64,000 nucleotides of DNA from assembly GCF_002934445.1 (NCBI RefSeq), contig NZ_PTJE01000001.1:558001-622000 (forward strand), in the 5' to 3' direction. Each line of letters begins with the position of its first letter. Within the stretch, counting starts at the first letter, position 1. Below are positions 1-9,182 of the stretch, piece by piece. The stretch comes from Nonlabens xylanidelens. GTDB taxonomy: Bacteria; Bacteroidota; Bacteroidia; Flavobacteriales; Flavobacteriaceae. Below the pieces are notes generated by a model that was not told the DNA's origin, did not search any database, and saw nothing but the letters and a program-made list of their open reading frames with translations. The position numbers and the translations under genes are program-made.

Positions 1-1855
1 CGATGTTATAGTAGTAGGAGCTGGCCACGCTGGTGGAGAAGCTGCTGCTGTTTCTGCAAATATGGGAGCTAGTACGTTACTTGTAACCATGAATCTAGAA
101 ACGATAGGACAGATGTCTTGTAATCCTGCCATGGGTGGTATTGCAAAAGGACAGATTGTTCGTGAGATAGATGCTTTAGGTGGATTAAGCGGTATTGTGT
201 CTGATAAGAGTGCAATACAGTTTAAGATGCTTAATAAGTCTAAAGGACCTGCTATGTGGTCTCCTAGAACACAGAATGACCGCATGCGTTTTTCTGAAGA
301 ATGGAGATTGCAGTTAGAGGCAATCCCTCTATTAGATTTTTATCAGGAAATGGTTTCTGGTTTAATCGTTGAGAATGGTAAGGCAGTAGGTGTCCGTACT
401 TCTTTAGGCATTGAAATTAGATCTAAATCTGTTGTACTTACAAATGGTACGTTTTTAAATGGACTTATTCATATAGGAGATAAACAGTTCGGTGGTGGTA
501 GAGCTGGTGAAAGAGCCTCTACAGGAATCACTGGTCAGTTAGTGGAATTAGGTTTTGAGTCTGGTAGAATGAAAACGGGAACGCCACCTCGTGTAGATGG
601 TCGTTCTTTAGATTATTCAAAGATGGAGCCGCAACCTGGAGATGTAGATACTTCTAAGTTTAGCTATAGTAATCTTACATCTTCTTTAAAGCAACAAAGA
701 GATTGTCACATGACTTATACGAGTCCTGAGGTGCATAATTTATTACGTGAAGGCTTTGATCGTTCTCCTATGTTTAATGGTAGAATACAGTCTTTAGGGC
801 CACGTTATTGTCCTAGTATAGAAGATAAAATCGATCGTTTTGCAGACAAAGATCGTCATCAATTGTTTGTTGAACCAGAAGGATGGAACACTTGCGAGGT
901 TTATGTAAACGGATTTAGCACTTCATTGCCAGAAGATGTACAATTTAAAGCATTACGTAGTGTAGTTGGTTTTGAAAAAGTCAAATTTTTCAGACCTGGT
1001 TATGCTATAGAATATGACTATTTTCCACCTACACAATTAAAGCATACGTTAGAAACAAAATTAGTAGATGGTCTTTATTTTGCAGGTCAAATTAACGGTA
1101 CTACAGGTTATGAAGAGGCAGCATCTCAGGGTTTAATGGCTGGTATTAATGCGGTGCGTAAAATTAGAGAAGAGGAACCTTTCATATTAAAAAGAGACGA
1201 AGCATATATAGGAGTTCTTGTAGATGATCTTATTACTAAAGGTACAGAAGAGCCTTATAGAATGTTTACTTCTCGTGCAGAATATAGAACCTTGTTAAGG
1301 CAAGATAATGCTGATTTAAGATTAACACCACGAGCGGTTGATTTAGGTATTATTACCGATGAGGCTCTTAAAAGAGTTGATCGTAAAGCAACAGAATCTG
1401 AAAAAATGGTTCAGTTCTTACGTGATACTAGTTATGATTTTAAAGAGATGAATAATTTACTTGTCGCAAAGGGAAGTAAAGAGGTTACTCAAAATGATAA
1501 ATTATTTAAAGTGTTTTCTAGACCTCAAATTGATTTAGAAGATATTAAAACCATTTCTCAGGTTAAAACTTATTTAGAAGATAACGACCTTGATAATGAT
1601 ATTTTGGAACAGGTAGAAGTACATGTAAAATATGCAGGTTATATAGCAAAGGAAAAAGATAATGCAGATAAGCTACATCGATTAGAGAATGTAAAGATTC
1701 CACCTAACTATGATTTTAAAAGTATCAAATCGCTTTCTTTTGAGGCTAGAGAGAAACTAACAAAAATTCAACCGGTTACTGTTTCTCAGGCTAGTCGTAT
1801 TTCTGGTGTTTCACCTAGTGATATTTCTGTATTATTAGTCCATATGGGTCGATAG
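1..1855 (+). CDS. mnmG: MnmG (GidA), tRNA uridine-5-carboxymethylaminomethyl enzyme, 5' end missing
   Basis: FAD-dependent partner of MnmE that builds the cmnm5 group on wobble uridine 34 of certain tRNAs in the cytoplasm. The frame is open from base 2 and already encodes the FAD-binding VVGAGHAGGEAA motif, so the gene begins a few codons left of the window and the ATG at 62 is internal. Both family signatures are intact: GPRYCPSIEDKI around 800-835 and AGQINGTTGYEEAASQG around 1082-1132. The C-terminal helical part (tRNA/MnmE contact) is complete. About 617 residues are visible, near the usual 620-630. The usual GHAGCE is GHAGGE here. The TAG stop overlaps a parS-like palindrome. Identity is certain; only the first residues are missing. 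Confidence 0.97.
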   Translation, partial: DVIVVGAGHAGGEAAAVSANMGASTLLVTMNLETIGQMSCNPAMGGIAKGQIVREIDALGGLSGIVSDKSAIQFKMLNKSKGPAMWSPRTQNDRMRFSEEWRLQLEAIPLLDFYQEMVSGLIVENGKAVGVRTSLGIEIRSKSVVLTNGTFLNGLIHIGDKQFGGGRAGERASTGITGQLVELGFESGRMKTGTPPRVDGRSLDYSKMEPQPGDVDTSKFSYSNLTSSLKQQRDCHMTYTSPEVHNLLREGFDRSPMFNGRIQSLGPRYCPSIEDKIDRFADKDRHQLFVEPEGWNTCEVYVNGFSTSLPEDVQFKALRSVVGFEKVKFFRPGYAIEYDYFPPTQLKHTLETKLVDGLYFAGQINGTTGYEEAASQGLMAGINAVRKIREEEPFILKRDEAYIGVLVDDLITKGTEEPYRMFTSRAEYRTLLRQDNADLRLTPRAVDLGIITDEALKRVDRKATESEKMVQFLRDTSYDFKEMNNLLVAKGSKEVTQNDKLFKVFSRPQIDLEDIKTISQVKTYLEDNDLDNDILEQVEVHVKYAGYIAKEKDNADKLHRLENVKIPPNYDFKSIKSLSFEAREKLTKIQPVTVSQASRISGVSPSDISVLLVHMGR

Positions 1856-1869
1856 TTTCACGTGAAACA
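1854..1869. promoter_or_regulatory. parS-like centromere site
   Basis: The 14-bp perfect palindrome GTTTCACGTGAAAC lies at 1855-1868. With its flanks it matches 15 of 16 positions of the classic parS sequence TGTTTCACGTGAAACA (A instead of T at the first base). It overlaps the last base of the mnmG stop codon. In many bacteria mnmG/gidA, parAB and parS lie near the origin, so this is a credible ParB-binding site. Binding itself is inference. Confidence 0.7.
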
Positions 1870-1874
1870 ATTAT

Positions 1875-2714
1875 ATGAATTTTAAATTTTCAAAACCTTT
1901 TTTAGAACTTAAGGATTACTTTCTAACTCAAGAAAAGTTTGAATTATATCTAGATCCAGAAACAGAATTGATAAAGACTATTCCTCAACCAGAGCAATTA
2001 GATCTTTATTATGAGAGTGAAGATTACCTATCTCACGATGATACTCAAAAATCATTTTTTGCGTTTTGCTATAATTTTGCAAAATCCTTTAATCTTAAAT
2101 CTAAGACTTCGCTTATAGGTAGATTTATTAAAAATGGAAAAGTATTAGATATAGGTGCTGGAGTAGGAGACCTTGTAAACGCATTACAAAAAAAAGGAAT
2201 TACAGCAACTGGATTTGAACCTAGTCCAAAAGCCAGAAAAATAGCAGGAGAAAAAGGAATTGTTTTAAAACCCAATTTAGAATCTTTTAAGGAAAATAGT
2301 TTTGACCTTATTTCTATGTATCATGTTTTAGAACATGTAACAGATGTCGAAAAACAAAAACAGGAAATACTTGCGTTACTAAAATCTCATGGCATTTTAA
2401 TACTAGCTTTACCTAATTATAAATCTTATGATGCACGATTTTATGGAAAGTATTGGGCTGGCTACGATGTCCCAAGGCACTTATTCCATTTTAATAAAAA
2501 AGCAGTAAAAAGTTTATTTGATAAAGAATTTGAAATCGTAAAAATGAAACCTATGTGGTTTGATAGTTTTTATGTTTCTATTTTGTCATCGAGATATGAA
2601 AAATCATTTTCTCCTTTTATAAAAGGAATAATTATAGGCTTGCTATCAAATTGTGTAGCTTTATTTAATAAAGAGCCCAGTTCTATCACTTATGTACTCA
2701 AAAAGCGCTTTTAA
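1875..2714 (+). CDS. Class I SAM-dependent methyltransferase
   Basis: A 279-residue soluble protein. The SAM-binding motif I, VLDIGAGVGDL, is at residues 90-100, and the YHVLEHV motif of Methyltransf_11/23-type enzymes follows about 55 residues later. The N-terminal 60 residues (PEQLDLYYESEDYLSH) are typical of Bacteroidota enzymes of this group, which sometimes act on small or lipid-linked substrates. The substrate cannot be told from sequence. It starts 19 bases after mnmG, past the parS-like site, and probably shares its transcript. The stop codon is part of a strong terminator hairpin. No catalytic residue looks missing. Confidence 0.8.
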   Translation: MNFKFSKPFLELKDYFLTQEKFELYLDPETELIKTIPQPEQLDLYYESEDYLSHDDTQKSFFAFCYNFAKSFNLKSKTSLIGRFIKNGKVLDIGAGVGDLVNALQKKGITATGFEPSPKARKIAGEKGIVLKPNLESFKENSFDLISMYHVLEHVTDVEKQKQEILALLKSHGILILALPNYKSYDARFYGKYWAGYDVPRHLFHFNKKAVKSLFDKEFEIVKMKPMWFDSFYVSILSSRYEKSFSPFIKGIIIGLLSNCVALFNKEPSSITYVLKKRF

Positions 2715-2735
2715 TTAGTTTTAAAAGCGCTTTTT
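2700..2735 (+). terminator. Rho-independent terminator after mnmG-methyltransferase
   Basis: The arms 2700-2714 and 2721-2735 are a perfect 15-bp inverted repeat around AAAAGCGCTTTT with a 6-base loop. The 3' arm ends in five T. The 5' arm contains the stop codon of the methyltransferase gene. Confidence 0.85.
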
Positions 2736-2841
2736 CATTTTGTTATGACATATGTATACAATTTGTTTAAAACCGCTTAAAAACCATTATTTGAAGTCAA
2801 TATTAATAAGATGTACCTATCATTATTAATTTTCAGATAGA

Positions 2842-3237
2842 TTATATATATTGAGACCAAAATAAGCCTGCAACACTGACTATGAAGTAAATTCCTAATC
2901 TAGATGCGCCAGCAAAATCTTTTACAATTCTAAGACCTACTAATAAAATCAAAAGAAGAATACTGGATAGTATAAATGCATATTGAGCATAAAGTAAACT
3001 TTCTTCTGTTACTATATTAAATAATGCAATTCCTATTATCGTGCTAGTCGTAATTTCTATACCTAGAATTACTATAGTACTTATCAAAACTACAAAAGGG
3101 CTTAGAGCATCTTTAAATAAGCCGCAAAAGTCCTTATAGGTCTGTTTCCAAGCAAATATTTTTTCAAAAGAAGAAATGAGGTAAGTAACAAGTAAGAAGA
3201 TGAGAAGAAGTATAATACCGGAATAGGTAAGTAGCAT
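2842..3237 (-). CDS. Small polytopic membrane protein, unknown function
   Basis: 131 residues with about four hydrophobic segments: residues 5-24, 47-75, 83-105 and 113-131. A short cytoplasmic stretch (SSFEKIFAWKQTYKDF) lies between the first two. I recognise no family motif or catalytic residue. It reads away from holB, which lies upstream on the same strand with a gap of about 90 bases, so it may be its own unit. The start is the first ATG before the first hydrophobic segment. Integral membrane location is the only supported statement. Confidence 0.6.
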   Translation of the reverse strand: MLLTYSGIILLLIFLLVTYLISSFEKIFAWKQTYKDFCGLFKDALSPFVVLISTIVILGIEITTSTIIGIALFNIVTEESLLYAQYAFILSSILLLILLVGLRIVKDFAGASRLGIYFIVSVAGLFWSQYI

Positions 3238-3330
3238 GGCTTTTGTATTGTGTTACAATTATACTATCCTTTTAAATACTACTGCTTTTTAATCGATAAA
3301 GTACTTAAAGATGGTAGTTTATCCTTATTT

Positions 3331-4461
3331 CTAGGCTTTTGAATGTAATATACGCGTCATTCCGATACTTAAATCGGTAAGCACTATTTTTCCATTTGCA
3401 TTACGTTCTATGTGATAAATAGCTTCTTGAAGTTGTTTTTGCACTTCTATCATTCTATTTCCATCGACGAAAGGAGCAAATTTACTTAGGTCAAAACCGC
3501 TTTGCGGAGCTAGATATACAGCGCTCTCTGCCTTATAGTTTTTAAGCATAGCCTGTCTAAAAAATTCAATACAGTAATTTAAAAATCTTATCTGTGTTTC
3601 ACGATTAACACTAGCTATAGTTGTCGCCCAATCCATAAGCTCGTTAATCGCAGTTATCTTAGTCTTTGCGACAAATGCGGTGCGTACCCACTGCACAAAC
3701 CACTGTTCAAATTGTAAATCTTCGGCATTATTTTGTGAAAATTGTACCGCTTTTCTGTAATCTCCATCTGCCTGCCTAGCAATTATAGAGCTTTGACTTT
3801 CAGTTAATTGAAGGTTTTTTTGTAATCCTTCGGCTATTACAGCGGCATTAAGTTTTGGTACATGTATAATCTGGCACCTAGATTTAATAGTATTTATGAT
3901 TTTATCTTCAGATTCTGCAACGAGTAAAATAATGGTTTTACTAGGTGGTTCTTCTATAAGTTTAAGTAGCTTATTTGCTGCCTCTGTATTCATTTTATCT
4001 GCACCCCAAATAATGAGTACTTTGTAACCACCTTCATAAGATTTAAGGCTCAACTTTTTCATGATAAGTTGCGCTTCGGCTACACGTATTTCGGCATTCT
4101 TTTTTTCTATATCGATGGCCTTGTACCAGTCCGGTAGACTACCATAAGAGTTCTCTTTTAAAAAAACACGCCATTCTTTTAAAAAAATATCTGAGGTTGC
4201 TTTTGTACTACTACTTCCTGCAGACGATGGCATAGGAAAAGAAAAATGTAAATCTGGATGCGCTAGATTATTAAGTTGTGCATGGCAACTCTCATTATGC
4301 TCTCCACATAATATATCTCTAGCATAGGCAATTGCAAGTGGTAAAACACCACTACCGGTAGGTCCTACCAGCATTTGAGCATGTGCTATACGGCCATTTT
4401 TTACAGTAGACTGTAAGTGGCTTTTTATATGAGTAAGTCCTAAAACATCTTGATATTGCAT
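3331..4461 (-). CDS. holB: DNA polymerase III subunit delta' (HolB)
   Basis: Clamp-loader subunit of the replicative polymerase. I start it at the ATG at 4461 (MQYQDVLGLTHIKSHL), which matches the normal family N-terminus. An in-frame ATG 15 codons upstream (4506) would place non-family residues in front and would cover a TATATTTG promoter box. The AAA+ fold is recognisable, but the P-loop reads GPTGSGV without the lysine, as expected for a delta' subunit that does not hydrolyse ATP. The SRC motif (IKSRCQIIHV) that supplies the arginine finger is present. The zinc module is reduced (only two Cys near CGEHNESC). Length, about 376 residues, is normal for Bacteroidota. Confidence 0.93.
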   Translation of the reverse strand: MQYQDVLGLTHIKSHLQSTVKNGRIAHAQMLVGPTGSGVLPLAIAYARDILCGEHNESCHAQLNNLAHPDLHFSFPMPSSAGSSSTKATSDIFLKEWRVFLKENSYGSLPDWYKAIDIEKKNAEIRVAEAQLIMKKLSLKSYEGGYKVLIIWGADKMNTEAANKLLKLIEEPPSKTIILLVAESEDKIINTIKSRCQIIHVPKLNAAVIAEGLQKNLQLTESQSSIIARQADGDYRKAVQFSQNNAEDLQFEQWFVQWVRTAFVAKTKITAINELMDWATTIASVNRETQIRFLNYCIEFFRQAMLKNYKAESAVYLAPQSGFDLSKFAPFVDGNRMIEVQKQLQEAIYHIERNANGKIVLTDLSIGMTRILHSKA

Positions 4462-4465
4462 AGTG

Positions 4466-4473
4466 CAAATATA
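4466..4473 (-). promoter_or_regulatory. Bacteroidota -7 box for holB
   Basis: On the minus strand the sequence reads TATATTTG, a perfect TAnnTTTG box, 4 bases before the chosen holB ATG. This would give a very short leader and supports the downstream start codon. I see no clear -33 TTTG. Confidence 0.5.
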
Positions 4474-4649
4474 AGTGGATGATGGTAAAGATGGGAATAC
4501 ATCCATCTCTAGTCTTCCTTTAAGAGAAGATGATACTTTATGAATTTAACAACCTGTTTCACATAGGTAGATATTACTGTTTTCCCTCGAGAGTAAACAA
4601 CTTACACCTTTTTCCATTCCCTACAACGATATTGTAGATCGAGAACCGT

Positions 4650-4657
4650 TATATTTG
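4650..4657 (+). promoter_or_regulatory. Promoter -7 box of pgk, with an adjacent inverted repeat
   Basis: TATATTTG matches TAnnTTTG and lies 27 bases before the pgk ATG. Just upstream, CTACAA-CGATA-TTGTAG (4621-4637) is a 6-bp inverted repeat that could bind a regulator. An upstream candidate start at 4655 falls inside the -7 box, so it is not the real one. Confidence 0.5.
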
Positions 4658-4684
4658 TTTTTAAACAATTTTGAATATAATAAG

Positions 4685-5866
4685 ATGACTATAGACCAGA
4701 TTAATTTTGAGAATAAAAAAGCACTTATAAGAGTTGATTTTAATGTACCTCTAGACGAGAATTTTAAGGTTACTGATGCTACTAGAATTCAGGCAGCAAA
4801 GGACACGATTATTCATGTTTTAGAAAAAGGTGGTTCTGTTATATTGATGTCACATTTAGGACGTCCTAAGAATAAAGAAAATGATTTCTCTTTACGTCAT
4901 GTGGTTGATACAGCCAGTGATATTCTCGGTGTTCAGGTTAAATTTGTAGAAGATTGTATAGGAGAAGTAGCTCAAAAAGCTGCTCAAGATTTACAACCTG
5001 GCGAGGTTTTACTTCTAGAAAACCTGAGATATTATAGTGAAGAGACTGGTGGAGATTCCGCTTTCGCGAAAGCGTTATCACAATTAGGCGACGTATATAT
5101 AAACGATGCTTTTGGAACTGCTCACAGGGCTCATGCTAGTACTGCTGTAATAGCACAATATTTTGAAGAGAAATGTTTTGGACTACTTATGAATCGTGAG
5201 ATCGATAGTCTAGATAAAGTAATGGAAACGCCAGAAAGACCACTAGTTGCTATTTTAGGTGGTGCTAAGGTGTCTTCTAAAATCACGGTTATTGAGAATA
5301 TTCTAACTAAAGTGGATGACTTAATTATAGCTGGTGGTATGGCTTATACGTTTATCAAAGCACAAGGTGGTAAAATAGGTGACTCTCTAGTAGAAGATGA
5401 TAAACAAAGCCTAGCGCTAGAAATTCTTGCTAAAGCTAAAGAAACGAATACCAGAATTCACTTACCGGTAGATGTTGTGATTGCAAATTCTTTTTCTGAA
5501 CTTGCTACTATGGATAAAGCTGCCATAGATCAAATTCCTGATGGCTGGATGGGACTCGATGTAGGAGAGAAATCTAGAGAGCTATTTCATGAAGTGTTAC
5601 AAAGTGCCAAAACTATTCTATGGAATGGACCTGCTGGTGTTTTTGAAATGGAACCGTTTGCAAATGGTACTATCGCCTTAGGTAAGTCTGTTGCAATGGC
5701 AACAAAAAACGGTGCATTCTCGTTAGTAGGTGGTGGTGATAGTGTATCTGCGGTAAAACAATTTGGTTTTGCAGATCAGGTAAGCTATGTTTCTACTGGT
5801 GGTGGCGCCATGCTAGAAATGTTAGAAGGGAAAACACTTCCTGGTATAGCTGCTATTAAGGGATAA
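4685..5866 (+). CDS. pgk: Phosphoglycerate kinase
   Basis: Glycolytic/gluconeogenic enzyme: 1,3-bisphosphoglycerate + ADP to 3-phosphoglycerate + ATP, in the cytosol. Family motifs appear in order: RVDFNVPLD (substrate loop), [55 protein letters not shown] and the nucleotide-binding GGGDS. I start at [12 protein letters not shown] (ATG 4685), giving 393 residues, the normal length. A frame opening at 4655 adds ten atypical residues and overlaps the promoter. A copy of the 16-bp palindrome is read as AFAKA (5059-5074) where PGKs often already have a similar FAKxLA segment. The gene is monocistronic, divergent from holB. Confidence 0.97.
   Translation: MTIDQINFENKKALIRVDFNVPLDENFKVTDATRIQAAKDTIIHVLEKGGSVILMSHLGRPKNKENDFSLRHVVDTASDILGVQVKFVEDCIGEVAQKAAQDLQPGEVLLLENLRYYSEETGGDSAFAKALSQLGDVYINDAFGTAHRAHASTAVIAQYFEEKCFGLLMNREIDSLDKVMETPERPLVAILGGAKVSSKITVIENILTKVDDLIIAGGMAYTFIKAQGGKIGDSLVEDDKQSLALEILAKAKETNTRIHLPVDVVIANSFSELATMDKAAIDQIPDGWMGLDVGEKSRELFHEVLQSAKTILWNGPAGVFEMEPFANGTIALGKSVAMATKNGAFSLVGGGDSVSAVKQFGFADQVSYVSTGGGAMLEMLEGKTLPGIAAIKG
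5059..5074. repeat. 16-bp iterated palindrome, copy 1 (in pgk)
   Basis: Perfect CGCTTTCGCGAAAGCG, read as S-AFAKA-L in pgk. Confidence 0.95.
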
Positions 5867-6046
5867 CCCCATATTTTACAAACAAACTAATTTCTGGCTT
5901 TGCATAATCTTATATGTTTGTGCAAAGCTTATTAGTATAAATATAGTTAGACGTTATTGTCTAAAAAATTCTCACACTTTTACTATTTGTATATCTAAAC
6001 TCATCAAATAGAAAATATTATTTCACAGTAATTACAGAAACAATTC

Positions 6047-7609
6047 ATGAACAAATACCTTTTATTATTACTATCTTCAGTAGTCTTTACACCACTAGCG
6101 GCACAAGTAGAACAAGATTCTACAGCTACTACGGGCAAAGTCATTTCTTATGAAGAGTATAAAAGACAACAAGCTCAAAATGATTCTATAGAATCTGGTA
6201 CTATATTATCTAGAGAAATACCTGTTCAAGAAATAATGATGGATACTACGGTTGCAGGTACGCCACTTATCGTGCATCCTGAGGTAGATGATCTGGATGA
6301 AAAACTACTCAATGAATTGTATAACAATGATTTATATGAGTATATGTACAAAGAGATTGTACAAATGGATTATAGTGAGACGGTAAATCAAACCTTACCT
6401 ACTGACACACTTAAAGCTAGACTAGCAGCGATTAATGAAAGCACGCCTTTCCAGATAGATTACAATCCGGTGCTGGAAAAACTGATCAATAAAAAACTCA
6501 GTTACAAACGTGTTTACATGGAACGTTTGATGACGTTAAGTGATTATTATTTTCCCTTATTTGAGCCTTACTTAGATCAGTACGATATTCCATTAGAGAT
6601 GAAGTACCTGGCTATAGTAGAAAGTGCGTTAGACCCACGTATTAAGAGTAGAGTAGGTGCCACTGGATTATGGCAATTTATGTTTACCACAGGTCGCAAT
6701 TATGATCTAGAAGTAAATTCTTATGTAGATGAGCGCATGGATCCTATAAAATCAACAGTTGCTGCGTGTAAATTCATGAGTAGTTTATATAAAATTTATG
6801 GAGATTGGGATCTAGTTCTCGCGGCTTATAATTCTGGGCCAGGTAATGTAAATAAAGCGATACGTCGCAGTGGTGGTTATAAAAACTACTGGAATATTAG
6901 ACCATATTTGCCACGTGAGACGGCCGGTTATGTACCAGCTTTTCAGGCGATGATGTATCTCTTTACTTATGCTCCAGAACATGGATTCCAGCCGCAACAG
7001 ACTATTTATAAAACTATTGCAACAGACACGATAAGAGTTAAAAGAATGATATCTCTAGAACATGTGTCGCAATTTACAGACCAAGATCTTGAGGTAATAC
7101 AGTTTCATAACCCTTCTTATAAATTAGATATTATTCCTTTTGTAAAGGGTAAAAATCATAACCTGAGACTTCCTGTTAGAGATGCCGCAAAATTTGTTAG
7201 TAATGAGGCTGCTGTGTACGCTTTCGCGAAAGCGGAATTTGACAAAATAGAAAAACCTCTTCCAGAATTGCTAGTTGCAGAAAGCCGATCTGTATATCGA
7301 GTGAAAAATGGTGATTACCTAGGTAAAATAGCTAATAAGTACAACGTAAAAGTTAGCCAATTAAAACGCTGGAATAACTTGAGAAGTAATAATTTGAGAA
7401 TAGGACAAAAGTTATATATACACTCTAGAAAACCAGTAACTACTTCTAAATCTAGCTCTTCAAAAGCGCCAGCCACTTATAAAATTAAAAGTGGAGACAG
7501 TTTATGGAAAATAGCCAATAAATATGGCATATCTATTGCTAGCATACGTAAATTGAATCCTACCACATCTGACGACCTTAAGGTAGGTGCCACCCTTAAA
7601 TTAAAGTAA
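6047..7609 (+). CDS. Lytic transglycosylase with two LysM domains (MltD type)
   Basis: Secreted peptidoglycan-cleaving enzyme that makes 1,6-anhydromuramyl ends. Residues 1-20 are a signal peptide ending at LAAQ. The SLT domain spans about residues 165-310, with catalytic Glu192 in LAIVESALDP followed by GATGLWQFM and LAAYNSGPGNV. Two LysM domains follow at the C-terminus: YRVKNGDYLGKIANKYN (about 405-448) and YKIKSGDSLWKIANKYG (about 475-520), which bind glycan. A copy of the iterated palindrome encodes YAFAKAEF in the linker between the catalytic and LysM parts. One base separates it from the DUF4837 gene, so the two are one operon. Confidence 0.92.
   Translation: MNKYLLLLLSSVVFTPLAAQVEQDSTATTGKVISYEEYKRQQAQNDSIESGTILSREIPVQEIMMDTTVAGTPLIVHPEVDDLDEKLLNELYNNDLYEYMYKEIVQMDYSETVNQTLPTDTLKARLAAINESTPFQIDYNPVLEKLINKKLSYKRVYMERLMTLSDYYFPLFEPYLDQYDIPLEMKYLAIVESALDPRIKSRVGATGLWQFMFTTGRNYDLEVNSYVDERMDPIKSTVAACKFMSSLYKIYGDWDLVLAAYNSGPGNVNKAIRRSGGYKNYWNIRPYLPRETAGYVPAFQAMMYLFTYAPEHGFQPQQTIYKTIATDTIRVKRMISLEHVSQFTDQDLEVIQFHNPSYKLDIIPFVKGKNHNLRLPVRDAAKFVSNEAAVYAFAKAEFDKIEKPLPELLVAESRSVYRVKNGDYLGKIANKYNVKVSQLKRWNNLRSNNLRIGQKLYIHSRKPVTTSKSSSSKAPATYKIKSGDSLWKIANKYGISIASIRKLNPTTSDDLKVGATLKLK
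7219..7234. repeat. 16-bp iterated palindrome, copy 2 (in lytic transglycosylase gene)
   Basis: Perfect CGCTTTCGCGAAAGCG, read as Y-AFAKA-E in the linker before the first LysM domain. Confidence 0.95.
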
Positions 7610-7610
7610 A

Positions 7611-8597
7611 ATGAAAAAATTATATGTAATACTTGCAGTATGTCTAGTTTTTATAAGCTGTGATGATAAGGCTATTGTAGTGCAAGATAGTGCCGGTAGA
7701 CTCAATGATATACTCGTAGTTATAGGAAATAACGATTGGGATGGACCGCTAGGTGATACGATTAGAAAAGAGTTTGCTAGACCACTAGATGGCATAGTAA
7801 GAGAAGAGCCTATGTTTACATTAAATCATGTAAAACCTGCTGCCTTCACTGGAATGCTTAAAAAATCACGTAATTATTTGATCATTAAACAGTCAGATAG
7901 TAGTGGAGTGAGTATTAAAAAGGACCTGTACGCAAATCCGCAATTAGGTATAGTGGTACGTGGTACAGATAAGGTAGATATAGCAAAGGTAATCTCTGAT
8001 AATGCAGACGATATGATAGCTGTATTTAATAAAGGAGAAGTAAAGCGCAAGCAATACCTTATGGATAAGGTGGCCTTAAATACAGATAGGATTACAGACC
8101 GTTTTGGTATAGAACTTATTGTACCTCGAGCTTATCATTTTGCTACTTATAATGGAGAGATCGACAACGATTTTTTCTGGTTACGTAGAAGTATTAAAGA
8201 AGGGACTATGGATCTTATGATCTATGAAGTAGAGCGAAATAGAATAAAACGTAGTGATAGTACTGTGCTGGATATTGTAAAAGTACGTGATTCTATAGGT
8301 GCCATAAAAATTCTTACAGATGGAGGACCATTCCAGACAGAACCTGCATTCTCACCTTTTCTTAATGAAAGTCAGATAGACGGTAAATTTGCCTATGAGA
8401 CTAAGGGAACTTGGGAAGTAAAGAATATGTTTATGGCAGGACCATTTGTTAATTATGCTATTTACAATAAAGAAAAAGACAACTGGTTAATTATAGAAGG
8501 ATATGTGAGTGCACCTGCTAGTGCACAGCGTAATTATTTATTTGAAATAGAATCTATTTTAAAGAGCGTTCATTTTTTGGAAACGAAGAAGAAATAG
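7611..8597 (+). CDS. DUF4837 family lipoprotein
   Basis: 328 residues. A lipoprotein signal with lipobox FISC (cysteine about residue 17) predicts a lipid-anchored envelope protein. The body contains RLNDILVVIGNNDWDG and DNDFFWLRRS, segments I associate with DUF4837, a Bacteroidota-specific family of unknown role. It starts one base after the lytic transglycosylase stop, so a role connected with peptidoglycan turnover is plausible but only by association. No frameshift or truncation. An 18-bp terminator follows. Confidence 0.8.
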   Translation: MKKLYVILAVCLVFISCDDKAIVVQDSAGRLNDILVVIGNNDWDGPLGDTIRKEFARPLDGIVREEPMFTLNHVKPAAFTGMLKKSRNYLIIKQSDSSGVSIKKDLYANPQLGIVVRGTDKVDIAKVISDNADDMIAVFNKGEVKRKQYLMDKVALNTDRITDRFGIELIVPRAYHFATYNGEIDNDFFWLRRSIKEGTMDLMIYEVERNRIKRSDSTVLDIVKVRDSIGAIKILTDGGPFQTEPAFSPFLNESQIDGKFAYETKGTWEVKNMFMAGPFVNYAIYNKEKDNWLIIEGYVSAPASAQRNYLFEIESILKSVHFLETKKK

Positions 8598-8612
8598 TAA
8601 AATAGTAGACAT

Positions 8613-8651
8613 AAAAAATGCGCATCATTCCATGAATGATGCGCATTTTTT
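8613..8651. terminator. Bidirectional terminator between DUF4837 gene and tatA
   Basis: Arms 8613-8630 and 8634-8651 form a perfect 18-bp stem (core ATGCGCATCATTC) with a 3-base loop, A-run on one side and T-run on the other. It serves both converging genes. Confidence 0.9.
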
Positions 8652-8670
8652 GTTTTTTAAAGTCTCTAAA

Positions 8671-8868
8671 TTATCTGTCTAGATTATTAGTATCTTCTTT
8701 CTTAGTCTCGTCTTCTTTAGTAGCATCCTTAAATTCTTTGATTCCGCCACCTATACCGCGCATCAATTCTGGTATTTTTTTACCTCCAAAAAGAATTAAT
8801 ATAGCAACCACGATTACAACCCACGTTCCTACACCAGGCATTCCTAATAATATATAATTTGATAACAT
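8671..8868 (-). CDS. tatA: Sec-independent protein translocase subunit TatA
   Basis: 65 residues: one N-terminal transmembrane helix (about residues 12-28), then FGGKKIPELMRGIGGGIKEFK, the glycine-hinged amphipathic helix of TatA/E, and a charged tail (KEDETKKEDTNNLDR). It oligomerises with TatC to pass folded proteins across the inner membrane. It stands alone; tatC is not in this window. TatB would normally have a longer tail, so TatA is the better call. The promoter box TATCTTTG lies 21-28 bases upstream of the ATG. Confidence 0.9.
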   Translation of the reverse strand: MLSNYILLGMPGVGTWVVIVVAILILFGGKKIPELMRGIGGGIKEFKDATKEDETKKEDTNNLDR

Positions 8869-8888
8869 CGCTTAATGATTTTATGATA

Positions 8889-8896
8889 CAAAGATA
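8889..8896 (-). promoter_or_regulatory. -7 box of tatA
   Basis: The minus strand reads TATCTTTG, a perfect TAnnTTTG match, about 20 bases before the tatA ATG. Confidence 0.55.
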
Positions 8897-9157
8897 CAAC
8901 AAGCGGTATAATCACAAGATTTTAGGCTGTTAATCTTTAATAAAGCTTATTTGAAAACCCAAAACGCTAAAAACTTGTTTTTGAGATACTCAGTTGATAT
9001 CAATAAAATCAGGTACTATTCTCAATACGAGTTTAGCAAAAGCATATTTACACTCTAATTAGTCATGCTTTTATTTTACATAGCTATCGTTTAATCACCT
9101 AGCTGTCTAACACCTAAATACCCAAGACCTAATCACCCTATACCTAGAAAAACTATT
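8897..9157. other. AT-rich spacer between divergent tatA and M23 peptidase gene
   Basis: Apart from the two promoter boxes at its ends I see no reading frame with a coding look, no strong hairpin and no copy of the iterated palindrome. It contains short near-repeats of a C-rich pattern (caccta, cctaat, cacccta) around 9095-9145. Confidence 0.5.
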
Positions 9158-9165
9158 TATATTTG
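9158..9165 (+). promoter_or_regulatory. -7 box of the M23 peptidase-GH3 operon
   Basis: TATATTTG, a perfect TAnnTTTG box 17 bases before the ATG. No clear -33 element. Confidence 0.5.
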
Positions 9166-9182
9166 TTACACGTTAAGATCAC

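Noticed and set aside
4462-4506. Longer N-terminus for holB
   Set aside because: The extra 15 residues do not resemble the family and would be transcribed only if the TATATTTG box were not the promoter.
4556-4568. Second parS site near 4557 (tgtttcacat)
   Set aside because: Only one half-site matches; the other half is unrelated.
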